Origin: Fibrobacter sp.
Lineage (GTDB): Bacteria; Fibrobacterota; Fibrobacteria; Fibrobacterales; Fibrobacteraceae
DNA: 64,000 bases
Direction of reading: 5' to 3'
Assembly: GCA_016285835.1 (NCBI GenBank)
Contig: JAEERM010000004.1
Location: 1 to 64,000, forward strand
Shown: in pieces, positions 35,551 through 43,703 of the stretch
How the letters are laid out: every line of letters begins with the position of its first letter
Numbering within the stretch: the first letter of the stretch is position 1
Notes under the pieces: model-generated
What the model was told of the DNA's origin: nothing
Databases searched by the model: none
Seen by the model: the letters and a program-made list of their open reading frames with translations, nothing else
Translations under genes and position numbers: made by a program

Positions 35551-36200
35551 GCAATACAGCCCCCGTCACCGTTGGCGGATACACAATAACCAGCGCCGAA
35601 TTCGTCAAGTCGGCAGTGAGCCTGAAGGGCCTTCCCGACGAGCGTTTACCGCAGGTGGCATTCCTCGGGCGCTCCAATGTGGGCAAATCTTCGCTGCTGA
35701 ACACCCTCATGGGGCAGAAAAAACTGGTAAAAGTGAGCGCAACCCCCGGAAAAACGCGCGAAATCAATTTTTTTAAAGTCAACAAGCAATTTTTTCTTGT
35801 AGATTTACCTGGTGTAGGCTTTGCCAAAGTGAGCAATTCCAAACGCGACGAAATGGGCGACTTTATCCGCGAATACGTGGAAAAGTGCAAGGACTTGCGT
35901 GGACTCGTTTACTTGGTGGACATACGCCACGGAGGTACTCCCATCGACATCGAAACGGTGGAAAGTATACGTGCCACGGGTTGCCCCGTTCTGGTTGTCG
36001 CCAGCAAGCGGGACAAGGTGAACCAGTCGGAGCTTGCCAAGAACCTGAAACTCATTCAGGCGAGGCTCGGACTCGAAACCAAACCCCTGTGCGTAAGTTC
36101 GCTCAAGAAAACCGGCCTGGAACCGCTCTGGCAAGAAATCCTAGACGCAATAAACGGCAAGGAGCTCGTTGGCAAGAACGATGGAACAGCATCTAAGTAA
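35547..36200 (+). CDS. engB: Ribosome biogenesis GTPase EngB/YsxC
   Basis: 217 aa with G1 GRSNVGKSS, G3 DLPGVGFA and G4 ASKRDKVN (SKRD for TKxD), and ATPGKTREINFF as the switch I region, a perfect fit for YihA/YsxC. Needed for 50S subunit assembly. ATGA overlap with recR; the next ABC gene overlaps its 3' end. Confidence 0.96.
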   Translation: MSNTAPVTVGGYTITSAEFVKSAVSLKGLPDERLPQVAFLGRSNVGKSSLLNTLMGQKKLVKVSATPGKTREINFFKVNKQFFLVDLPGVGFAKVSNSKRDEMGDFIREYVEKCKDLRGLVYLVDIRHGGTPIDIETVESIRATGCPVLVVASKRDKVNQSELAKNLKLIQARLGLETKPLCVSSLKKTGLEPLWQEILDAINGKELVGKNDGTASK

Positions 36201-37059
36201 AGAGGAAGAGAAGCTCACCTTCTGCGGAAATTTATTCCACAAGCTCGGGCTTTTCTTGATGAAGCGCACCTTGGGACAACAGGTGGGTCTTTTCGTGCGT
36301 GCCATCGCCTCTATCTTTTCCGAAAGCCGCAGTTTCAAGACGGACTCTAGGAACATCATCCTGCAGACATTCTTCACCGGCGTCGAGATTTTCCCGGTGC
36401 TCTTCGTCGTGGCAACTCTTTTTGGAGCAGTCGTCATCGTCGAAATCATGACGATGATGGGCAAGGTCGGCTTTAGCGATGTGGTCGGAAGCCTCATGGT
36501 GGTCGTGATTATCCGCGAACTCGGGCCGATCCTTACGGCATTCCTGATTGCAGGCCGAAGCGGCTCCTCGCTAACGACCTACGTAGGCGGCATGGTTATC
36601 GATTCCGAAGTCGATGCGCTTGCGACCATGGGCGTAGACCCCATCCGTTACCTCGTGATGCCCGGCCTTATCGGCGGAACCATCGCGACATTCATCATGA
36701 CTATCATCTTCAGCGGCAGCGCTATTGGCGCAGGCTACCTCGTTATCAAGGTCCTCACCGTCATTACCGGAAACGTATTGAACCTGCAGCTGACATGGGA
36801 TTACCTCTCCACGGAAATCCTCAAGGCGATGACGTTCACCGACTTCATCTTCATCGTTATAAAGCCGCTCGTGTTCGGTTGCATCATCACCACGAACGCC
36901 TGCTACCAGGCGATGAACATCCCGCGCGATATCCGCCAGGTGCCGAAGGCCACCGGCAAGTCCGTCATCAAGTCTTTCTTCTACATTGTTTGTGCCGACG
37001 TCGTTCTTTCCCTGTTCTATTTCCTTGACTATTTCAACGAGATATCGAAGATTATCTAA
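36181..37059 (+). CDS. MlaE-family ABC permease
   Basis: 292 aa from the ATG at 36181. A TTG at 36169 has AAGGAG 4 nt before and is an alternative; both overlap engB. The MlaE/YrbE family features are VVIRELGPILTAFLIAGRSGSSLTTYVGGMVIDSEVDALATMGVDPIRYLVMPG and about six membrane segments. It moves phospholipid across the inner membrane with an MCE protein. No mlaD is visible in the window. Confidence 0.9.
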   Translation: MEQHLSKEEEKLTFCGNLFHKLGLFLMKRTLGQQVGLFVRAIASIFSESRSFKTDSRNIILQTFFTGVEIFPVLFVVATLFGAVVIVEIMTMMGKVGFSDVVGSLMVVVIIRELGPILTAFLIAGRSGSSLTTYVGGMVIDSEVDALATMGVDPIRYLVMPGLIGGTIATFIMTIIFSGSAIGAGYLVIKVLTVITGNVLNLQLTWDYLSTEILKAMTFTDFIFIVIKPLVFGCIITTNACYQAMNIPRDIRQVPKATGKSVIKSFFYIVCADVVLSLFYFLDYFNEISKII

Positions 37060-37871
37060 TGAACAACGAAGCACTGCGCATAGAAAACTTGCACCTGTCG
37101 TACAAAGGGCTCGCCGGCACGACTTTCTCGAAGCCGAGTGCACTCGCCTATTTTGACAAGAGCAGCGACATGGACAAGGAGCTGATTTGCGGAGCGAACC
37201 TGGTTTTAAACCGTGGAGAAACGCTGTGCATCGGAGGTCCTTCCGGCCAAGGAAAAAGCGCCCTGCTCAGGGTGATTGCCGGGCTTGCAAGGCCAAGCGC
37301 GGGAAAACTATACTACTTCGGCGAGCACATTCCCGCCGAACGCCAGACTGCACTGGAAATCGCAAAGCGCCAAGTCGGGCTCGTTTTCCAGAACGGCGCC
37401 CTGATTTCTAACCTTCGCGTCCGCGACAACATCGCGCTCCCCCTGCGTTACCACAAGAAAGGTTCCCCGAAGGAAATCGAGGACAAGATCAACATGGCCA
37501 TGGACTTGATGCGCGTAAGGGATTGCGCGACGATGTTCCCCCACCAGTTGAGCGTGGGCATGCAGAAGCGTGTCGCCATCGCCCGTTCCTGGGCCATGGA
37601 CCCCGAGTTGCTCTTGATGGACGAGCCCACCGCAGGGCTCGACAACTACAACCGCCGCAACCTGCTGCCGCTAATCGACAACATGCGAATTCTGTTCAAG
37701 ACGTCCATCATCATCATTACGCACGACCTGATGATTGCTAAAGAACTGAACTGCAACCTGGTGTTCCTGTACAACAAGACCCTGACTGAGCCCCATTCCT
37801 TCGATTACTGGCAGACCGCAGACAACGCCATTTCGCGTGAACTGTTCCGCGATTTGCGGACGAGCGGGTAA
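37059..37871 (+). CDS. MlaF-like ABC ATPase
   Basis: 270 aa, TAATG overlap with the permease. Walker A GGPSGQGKSAL, signature HQLSVGMQKRVAIARS, Walker B LLLMDEPTAGLD and H-loop ITHDL. An insertion of about 30 residues (GTTFSKPSALAYFDKSSDMD) before the first core strands is not typical. With MlaE it forms the phospholipid transporter motor. Confidence 0.9.
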   Translation: MNNEALRIENLHLSYKGLAGTTFSKPSALAYFDKSSDMDKELICGANLVLNRGETLCIGGPSGQGKSALLRVIAGLARPSAGKLYYFGEHIPAERQTALEIAKRQVGLVFQNGALISNLRVRDNIALPLRYHKKGSPKEIEDKINMAMDLMRVRDCATMFPHQLSVGMQKRVAIARSWAMDPELLLMDEPTAGLDNYNRRNLLPLIDNMRILFKTSIIIITHDLMIAKELNCNLVFLYNKTLTEPHSFDYWQTADNAISRELFRDLRTSG

Positions 37872-37890
37872 AGCGCCTTCGGCACAATGT

Positions 37891-37946
37891 ATAATTGATA
37901 ATGGATAATGGATAATTATCAATCATCAATCATCAATTATCAATCA
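37891..37946. repeat. Inverted heptamer array between mlaF-like and pyrC
   Basis: Eight 7-mers: ataattg, ataatgg, ataatgg, ataatta, then tcaatca, tcaatca, tcaatta, tcaatca. The first half is the reverse complement of the second within a few bases, centred on ATAATTAT, so a long AU hairpin can form. Confidence 0.8.
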
Positions 37947-37990
37947 TCCCACATTAGTTCCTATATTGTATCACAAAAAAGGAATTTTCA

Positions 37991-38992
37991 ATGTTTCTCC
38001 CCCTTCCAGACGATTTCCATGCCCACCTGCGCCAGGGCGACTTGATGCCCGGTTATGTACGCGACCTTGTAGCCCAATTCGGGCGAGCAATCATTATGCC
38101 GAACACCGTCCCCGCGATGACCAGCGCCAAGGCGATTGCCGAATACAAGGCGCAGATTTTGGATGCCGCGAAGGACGTGCGCCCGGACTTTGAACCGCTC
38201 ATGACGTTCAAGCTGAACCCGAACTACACGGAGCAGGATTTGAAGGACATGATGGCGGTAGGCGTCGTTGCCGGCAAGTACTACCCCGCGGGCGTCACTA
38301 CGAACAGCGCCGACGGCATCAGCGATTTTGAAGCGGTATTCCCCGTGGTCGCGATGATGGAAAAACTGGGACTTGTGCTGTGCGTACACGGCGAGGAACC
38401 GGGCGAGTTCTGCCTGGACCGCGAACCTGCGTTTATCAAGCGCGTGGAGACGCTGGCCGCAAAGTTCCCGAAATTGAAAATCGTCTTTGAACATTTGAGT
38501 TCCGCAAAGTCGGTCGAGGCGGTAAAGCGCCTGCCCGCAAACGTGGCGGCCACCTTCACGGTACACCACCTGATGATGACTCTCGACGACATCGTCGGAG
38601 ACGCCCTCAGGCCGCACCACTTTTGCAAGCCGTTACCGAAGCGGCCTGAAGACCGTGCCGCGATCCGCGAAGCCGCCTTCAGCGGCAACCCGAAGTTCTT
38701 TCTCGGCACGGACTCCGCCCCGCACCAGCTGGGCAAAAAAGAATGTCCGTGCGGGGCGGCGGGCGTCTACAGCGCTCCCGTGGCCATCCCGCTCCTGGTA
38801 CAGGAATTCGAGAAGGCCGGCCACCTGGACAAGCTAGCGAATTTTATCGCCGGTTTCGGTGCCGATTTCTACGGAATCCCGCGCACCACAAAGCAAATCG
38901 AAGTCGTGAAAGAAGCATGGACAGTCCCGGCCGTGGTGAACGGCGTCGTCCCGCTTGCTGCGGGCCAGACACTTGAGTGGAAAATCAAGTAG
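37991..38992 (+). CDS. pyrC: Dihydroorotase (class II)
   Basis: 333 aa, AAGGA before the ATG. Zinc site DFHAHLR (HxH), carbamylated Lys in GKYYPAGVTTNS, His in CVHGEE and FEHLSS, and Asp in GTDSAPH; the size fits homodimeric PyrC of the E. coli type. It cyclises carbamoyl-aspartate in pyrimidine synthesis. Single gene preceded by the heptamer array. Confidence 0.96.
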   Translation: MFLPLPDDFHAHLRQGDLMPGYVRDLVAQFGRAIIMPNTVPAMTSAKAIAEYKAQILDAAKDVRPDFEPLMTFKLNPNYTEQDLKDMMAVGVVAGKYYPAGVTTNSADGISDFEAVFPVVAMMEKLGLVLCVHGEEPGEFCLDREPAFIKRVETLAAKFPKLKIVFEHLSSAKSVEAVKRLPANVAATFTVHHLMMTLDDIVGDALRPHHFCKPLPKRPEDRAAIREAAFSGNPKFFLGTDSAPHQLGKKECPCGAAGVYSAPVAIPLLVQEFEKAGHLDKLANFIAGFGADFYGIPRTTKQIEVVKEAWTVPAVVNGVVPLAAGQTLEWKIK

Positions 38993-39054
38993 CGTTTGTC
39001 CTTTCCGCGCAAAAAATATACATTATAGGCATAGATACTAACCCCAGGAATTCT

Positions 39055-39831
39055 ATGTCTGTTTATCGCGCTTTTCTCGCAATTTTATACTACCTCATCG
39101 TCGTCGTCGGTATGTTAATCCTCGGCATCCCCTACATCATCTACAAGGGCTATATCCGCGGGCACAAGGAAGAAATTACGAACGTATGCCAGTTCTTCTT
39201 TACCCACATCGCGTTCAAGCTGTTCCGCATCACCATCAAGGTGGAAGGCGAAGAGAACATTCCCAAGGGTCGCAAGGGATTCGTCATCGTGGCAAACCAC
39301 CAGAGTTTCCTCGACATCAATGTCATCTGGCCCGCCATCGGCAACGCGGCCTTCATGGCAAAGGCGAGTCTCTGGAAGGCTCCCATTTTCGGATGGGTCA
39401 TCAGCACCATCGGTTGCATTCCCGTGCACAAGAACCCGCGCAAGAATGCCGGCATGGGCAAGATGGTCGCCGAGCGCATCGCGAAGGGCTACAACTTTAC
39501 CGTGTTCCCTGAAGGCCACCGCACCGAAGATGGCCACATGCTCAAGTTCCAGAACGGGATTTTCCGCATGGCGAAGGAACAGCATTTCGACATCCTCCCC
39601 GTTACCCTCGTGAACACCGGAAAAATTCTCCCGAAGGTCAAGTGGGCCATATACAGTGGAGAAGTCAAGATGGTCATACACCCGATGGTGAAGGGAGAAG
39701 ACTACGCGGACAAGCCCATGGGCGACCTGCGCGACGAGCTGCACGACCTGATCGAATCCGCGATGCCCTACAAGCAAGAAGAACTTGCAAAAGCGAATTT
39801 AGACGCCGGTACCGGCGCAAAGGAGGCCTGA
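39055..39831 (+). CDS. plsC: 1-acyl-glycerol-3-phosphate acyltransferase family
   Basis: 258 aa from the ATG at 39055 (AGGA before). The longer track start reads through the pyrC stop region. NHQSFLD (HX4D catalytic motif) and FPEGHRTEDG (substrate motif) after an N-terminal membrane anchor (FLAILYYLIVVVGMLILGIPYIIY) define PlsC-type acyltransferases of phosphatidic acid synthesis. It precedes rnr by 1 bp and is likely cotranscribed. Confidence 0.92.
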   Translation: MSVYRAFLAILYYLIVVVGMLILGIPYIIYKGYIRGHKEEITNVCQFFFTHIAFKLFRITIKVEGEENIPKGRKGFVIVANHQSFLDINVIWPAIGNAAFMAKASLWKAPIFGWVISTIGCIPVHKNPRKNAGMGKMVAERIAKGYNFTVFPEGHRTEDGHMLKFQNGIFRMAKEQHFDILPVTLVNTGKILPKVKWAIYSGEVKMVIHPMVKGEDYADKPMGDLRDELHDLIESAMPYKQEELAKANLDAGTGAKEA

Positions 39832-39832
39832 T

Positions 39833-42127
39833 ATGGCACAGCGTTTACCCAGTGAAGAACAGATTATCGCTATACTCCGTGACGAACCGATGGTCGGAAG
39901 CCAGTTGCGCGGTGCGCTCGGGCTCCCGAAAAAGCAGAAGATGGCATTCAAGCAGATGCTCGCCGACATGGTGGAGAGGGGGCTCCTCAAGCGCACCAGC
40001 CATAAGGAATACCAGCTGGGCGACGGGGAAAGCCTCGAAGAAAAGCGCGAGAAGCGTTTCAAGAAGATTGCCGAGCAAGGCGCCGAAGACAACCGCCGCC
40101 CCGGCGCACGCAGCCGCAGGCAGACCGGCAAGGAAAACGAGACCCGCGTAAAACGCGGCATTCTGCACCAGATTGACGAAGAGAAATGGGAAGTGCACGA
40201 ACTCGAGACCGGCAAGGTTTACGAGATGTGCCACCGCAAGCAGGCCCCGGGCAAGGAGGGCGAGACCATCAGCTTTACGCTGTACCCGCACCCGAAACTC
40301 AAGCACAGCTACTTAGCGAAGGTGGACCGCAGCGCCGAGGCGATGAACATTTCGTGGGACGAAGTCAAGACGAAGTTCATGGAAGAAAGCAACCTGCCCA
40401 AGGACTTCTCCCCCGCCATCAAGAAGTTCGTCGAAGGCATCAAGGAACCGGGCCCGAAGGATTTCAAGGGGCGCGTGGACTACCGCAAGCTTGACATCTT
40501 GTGCATTGACCCCGAAGGCGCCATGGACCACGACGACGCCATCAGCGTGGAACGTACCGCAACCGGCTACAAGCTGGGCGTGCATATTGCCGACGTGAGC
40601 TACTACGTACCCGAGGGAAGCGACCTCGACGAAGAAGCCCTGGAACGCAGCTACACGCAGTACCTGCCGTGGACGGCGGTGCCCATGCTTCCCGAAAAGC
40701 TTTCGAGCGGCGTGTGCAGCTTGCACCAGGGCGTAGACCGTTGCGCCTTCACCTGCATGATGGAACTCGACAAGCACGCGAACGTGCTCAGCTGGGATTT
40801 CCACAAGAGCGTCGTGAACATCACGAAGGGCATCACCTACCAGGAAGCGGTGAAGATGATGGAAGCGGGCGACGATTCCATCAAGGCGCTCGCCGAGGTG
40901 ACCGCGATGCTCAAGAAGAACCGCACCAAGGAAGGCCTGCTCGAATTCAAGAGCACCGAATACGGCTGTAAGTTCAACGAGTCCGGCGAACCCGTGCAGA
41001 TTGTGCCGCGCGAGACCGACGAATCGAATTCTTGGGTCGAGGAATGCATGCTCATCGCGAACAACTGCTGCGCGAAGGAACTTGCAAAGCGCAAGCTGCA
41101 GGGCATCTACCGTATCCACGAGGCGCCCGACACCAAGGACATCATGGAGCTGTACTACATGTACCCGGATTTGTTCAAGGACGCCCCCGTGATGTTGCGC
41201 GATTTGGGCAAGCCCCGCAGCGGCGACACGAACCTGAACCCGGTCGCCTTCAAGCTGTACCAGCACCTGGTGAAGCGCGCAGGCGACGACGAGACCCTGA
41301 TGAACCGCATCCTCCGCAGTATGCAGAAGGCCCACTACGACAGCAACAGCTTCGGGCACTTCGCACTCAACTGGCAGGACTACAGCCACTTCACCTCGCC
41401 TATCCGCCGCTACGCCGACCTCTGGTGCCACCGCGAACTTGCGCGCAAGGGCAAGGAAATCAACGCCGAGCGCGCAAACAGCGTAATCGAGGTGTGCGAC
41501 CTGATTTCTGCAAACGAAATCAAGAACATGAAGGTGGAACGCATCTCCATCAAGGTGTGCAGCTGCTGGATATTGAAGAACCACATCGGCGACGACTTCG
41601 AGGCGACCGTCACCGGCATCGAGGAATGGGGCATCTACGTAAGCATCAAGGATCCCATCGCCGAGGGCCTGGTGCGTTTCCGCGACATCGTCGGCGAAGA
41701 CTTCTACGTATTCAATCCCGACCAGGGACTTGCCTTCGGCAAGAAGAGCGGACGCACGTTCCGCCGTGGTGACATCGTGAAGGTGCGCCTGTTACGCGTG
41801 GACCCGCTGCGCGGCCAGGCGGACTTCAGCATCATCGAGAAGATTTCGAGCGAACCGAAAAAGAAGCGCCGCCAGGGCGAATCCCGCGACAGCCACCGCG
41901 ACGTGCACGAGCGCGCCGACCGCGCCGCAGCCGCCGAAGCACTCGGTTACGTGAGCCAGCCCGACGACGACTTTGCCGGAGACGATTTCGAATCTGAATA
42001 CGTTCCCATGAAGCGCAACCGCGAACAGCGCCGCAGGGCTCAGTTCGGCGAGAAGCCGGGCCGCAACAGGGCCGGCGAAAGCGGCCGTAGCCGTGGCAAA
42101 AAGGCGACCCGCACCAGGAAACGCTAG
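39833..42127 (+). CDS. rnr: Ribonuclease R
   Basis: 764 aa, AGGAGG before the ATG. Winged-helix N-terminus, cold-shock domains, RNB catalytic block DILCIDPEGAMDHDDAIS with the four metal-binding Asp, then an S1 domain (DDFEATVTGIEEWGIYV) and a Lys/Arg-rich tail of about 90 aa. A processive 3'-5' exoribonuclease that degrades structured RNA. Coupled to plsC upstream. Confidence 0.95.
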   Translation: MAQRLPSEEQIIAILRDEPMVGSQLRGALGLPKKQKMAFKQMLADMVERGLLKRTSHKEYQLGDGESLEEKREKRFKKIAEQGAEDNRRPGARSRRQTGKENETRVKRGILHQIDEEKWEVHELETGKVYEMCHRKQAPGKEGETISFTLYPHPKLKHSYLAKVDRSAEAMNISWDEVKTKFMEESNLPKDFSPAIKKFVEGIKEPGPKDFKGRVDYRKLDILCIDPEGAMDHDDAISVERTATGYKLGVHIADVSYYVPEGSDLDEEALERSYTQYLPWTAVPMLPEKLSSGVCSLHQGVDRCAFTCMMELDKHANVLSWDFHKSVVNITKGITYQEAVKMMEAGDDSIKALAEVTAMLKKNRTKEGLLEFKSTEYGCKFNESGEPVQIVPRETDESNSWVEECMLIANNCCAKELAKRKLQGIYRIHEAPDTKDIMELYYMYPDLFKDAPVMLRDLGKPRSGDTNLNPVAFKLYQHLVKRAGDDETLMNRILRSMQKAHYDSNSFGHFALNWQDYSHFTSPIRRYADLWCHRELARKGKEINAERANSVIEVCDLISANEIKNMKVERISIKVCSCWILKNHIGDDFEATVTGIEEWGIYVSIKDPIAEGLVRFRDIVGEDFYVFNPDQGLAFGKKSGRTFRRGDIVKVRLLRVDPLRGQADFSIIEKISSEPKKKRRQGESRDSHRDVHERADRAAAAEALGYVSQPDDDFAGDDFESEYVPMKRNREQRRRAQFGEKPGRNRAGESGRSRGKKATRTRKR

Positions 42128-42130
42128 CCA

Positions 42131-43018
42131 ATGTCGAGAACGCCCCTGAAAATCGCGCTCTACGCCAGCTACCAGACCGGAGAAGAAATTCCCGGTTACG
42201 TGCGCTACGCACTAGCGCACCTGGCCAAGACCGATTTCAAGGTGGTGCTACTGACAAACGAACGAACGCTCTCGCAAGCCAGTTACGAATTCCTCGCCGA
42301 CAACAACATCGAACTGTTCCTGACACAAAACCACGGCTTTGATTTCGGCATGTGGAAGCGGTACCTGCACATGCAGGCCATCAGCAATTCCGAGAACGAA
42401 AACATCGAGCGTCTGCTCCTCATAAACGATTCCGTGGTCTATTACCAGGACAAGTTCGAGGAATACTTCGAACAGGCCGAAAAAAGCCACGCCGACGTAG
42501 TCTCGCTAACGTCCAACGACGAATTCGCGCCGCACCTGCAATCGTTCTTTTTGTACATGAAGCCTGCCGCATTGGGCGTATTCTTCATGCACCTCTTTGA
42601 AACGCCGGAACAGGAAAACTTTTACGACGTGACGCGACGCCTCGAAGTGGCGCTCAGCGAAAAATTCGGCGAAGCCGACGTCAAGATGGAATCGCTGTAC
42701 CATACGGAGCGCCCCGTCTTTTTCGCCTACAAAGAACTCATCGAGCAGGGTGCCGGATTCGTGAAGAGAAAGCTGCTCCAACGCCGGTTCAGCTACGAAG
42801 AGAAAAAGCACTTCGTGCGTTACCACGCCTACGACGCCCTGAACGAGAATTACCTCGCCCTCATCAAGAAGGCCGGATTCGCACCCGACTTCAAAGAAGA
42901 ATGGTTCCCGAAGTGCAACGACACGCTCGTTTCCCGCGCCAAGGACTTCCTCTGGGAAAAAGCCTTCCAGGTCGCCGGATTCCCGGCCAAACGCCTTATC
43001 GACAGGTTCAAGAAGTAA
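42131..43018 (+). CDS. RgpF-like rhamnan/glycan-associated protein
   Basis: 295 aa with IALYASYQTGEEIPGYVRYALAHLAK, NHGFDFGMWKRYL and LLINDSVVY, the core of the RgpF family (rhamnan synthesis protein F, glycosyltransferase-like), and a C-terminal region that may add length. It probably works on surface glycan. It follows rnr by 3 bp, with no ribosome site of note. No other glycan genes are adjacent. Confidence 0.8.
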   Translation: MSRTPLKIALYASYQTGEEIPGYVRYALAHLAKTDFKVVLLTNERTLSQASYEFLADNNIELFLTQNHGFDFGMWKRYLHMQAISNSENENIERLLLINDSVVYYQDKFEEYFEQAEKSHADVVSLTSNDEFAPHLQSFFLYMKPAALGVFFMHLFETPEQENFYDVTRRLEVALSEKFGEADVKMESLYHTERPVFFAYKELIEQGAGFVKRKLLQRRFSYEEKKHFVRYHAYDALNENYLALIKKAGFAPDFKEEWFPKCNDTLVSRAKDFLWEKAFQVAGFPAKRLIDRFKK

Positions 43019-43027
43019 GCGATACAA

Positions 43028-43693
43028 TCACTCCACATCGAACATTTTCATCGGCAGCAAATGCCTCTGTTTTGCTCTCAGCACTTCTAAAACAACCGTA
43101 CTTTCGCCGCCTTGAGGCGCGGAAGTCTTTATCGTCACCTTTTTGAGGGTTCCCGGTAGCGGGCAGGAGTTATCGCAATACTCAAACTCGCTTACGGCAT
43201 TGGCCCCGTTCAAGACCACGTTCATCTTCATCACTCGCTTGTTTTTCTGCGAGTAATAAAGCGTCGGCTTGGCCGGGTCCTTGGGAGTAATCTTCCAGAG
43301 TTTCCCTTCGGCGACAGGGTTATTATAGTCTTCGGGAGAACCCATCTGTTTGTTCACATCGGCTGGGTTCTGCGCAGGCATGTTCTGCGCCGGGAGTTTT
43401 TTCCCTGTTTTCAAGTCCGTGACCTTCATGCGTCCGTTGTTCTGCACCATTTCCATCTGCATCATGCTGGACTTGATGGTTGTAATGGACTTGTTTTCAC
43501 CAGCGGTAAGCAGGGCCATATTCACAACCTGAGGCTGCATATTGGGAAGCGTCACCGTGGTACGCATCTGCATCTCGCAAGTGTCCGGAAAGGCGGATTT
43601 CTTCTGATTCTCGAACACCGTCTGCAAGCTAAGCGCATACCCTTGGATGGCAACAAAAGAAACTGCAGCGAAAATTTTAATCACATTGTTCAT
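43028..43693 (-). CDS. LolA-like secreted protein
   Basis: 221 aa with signal peptide MNNVIKIFAAVSFVAIQGYA. The mature part has repeated beta strands (MQMRTTVTLPNMQPQVVNMAL, KSSMMQMEMVQNNGRMKV, GKLWKITPKDPAKPTLYYSQK) like LolA/outer-membrane lipoprotein-sorting folds, and a C-terminal pair of Cys (CDNSC). AAGGA precedes the ATG. It sits 10 bp after the giant's stop and may share its transcript. Confidence 0.65.
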   Translation of the reverse strand: MNNVIKIFAAVSFVAIQGYALSLQTVFENQKKSAFPDTCEMQMRTTVTLPNMQPQVVNMALLTAGENKSITTIKSSMMQMEMVQNNGRMKVTDLKTGKKLPAQNMPAQNPADVNKQMGSPEDYNNPVAEGKLWKITPKDPAKPTLYYSQKNKRVMKMNVVLNGANAVSEFEYCDNSCPLPGTLKKVTIKTSAPQGGESTVVLEVLRAKQRHLLPMKMFDVE

Positions 43694-43703
43694 AATTCTA
43701 TCC

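Noticed and set aside
40313-41584. 423-aa minus-strand ORF opposite rnr
   Set aside because: Opposite-strand shadow of RNase R with no recognisable features.
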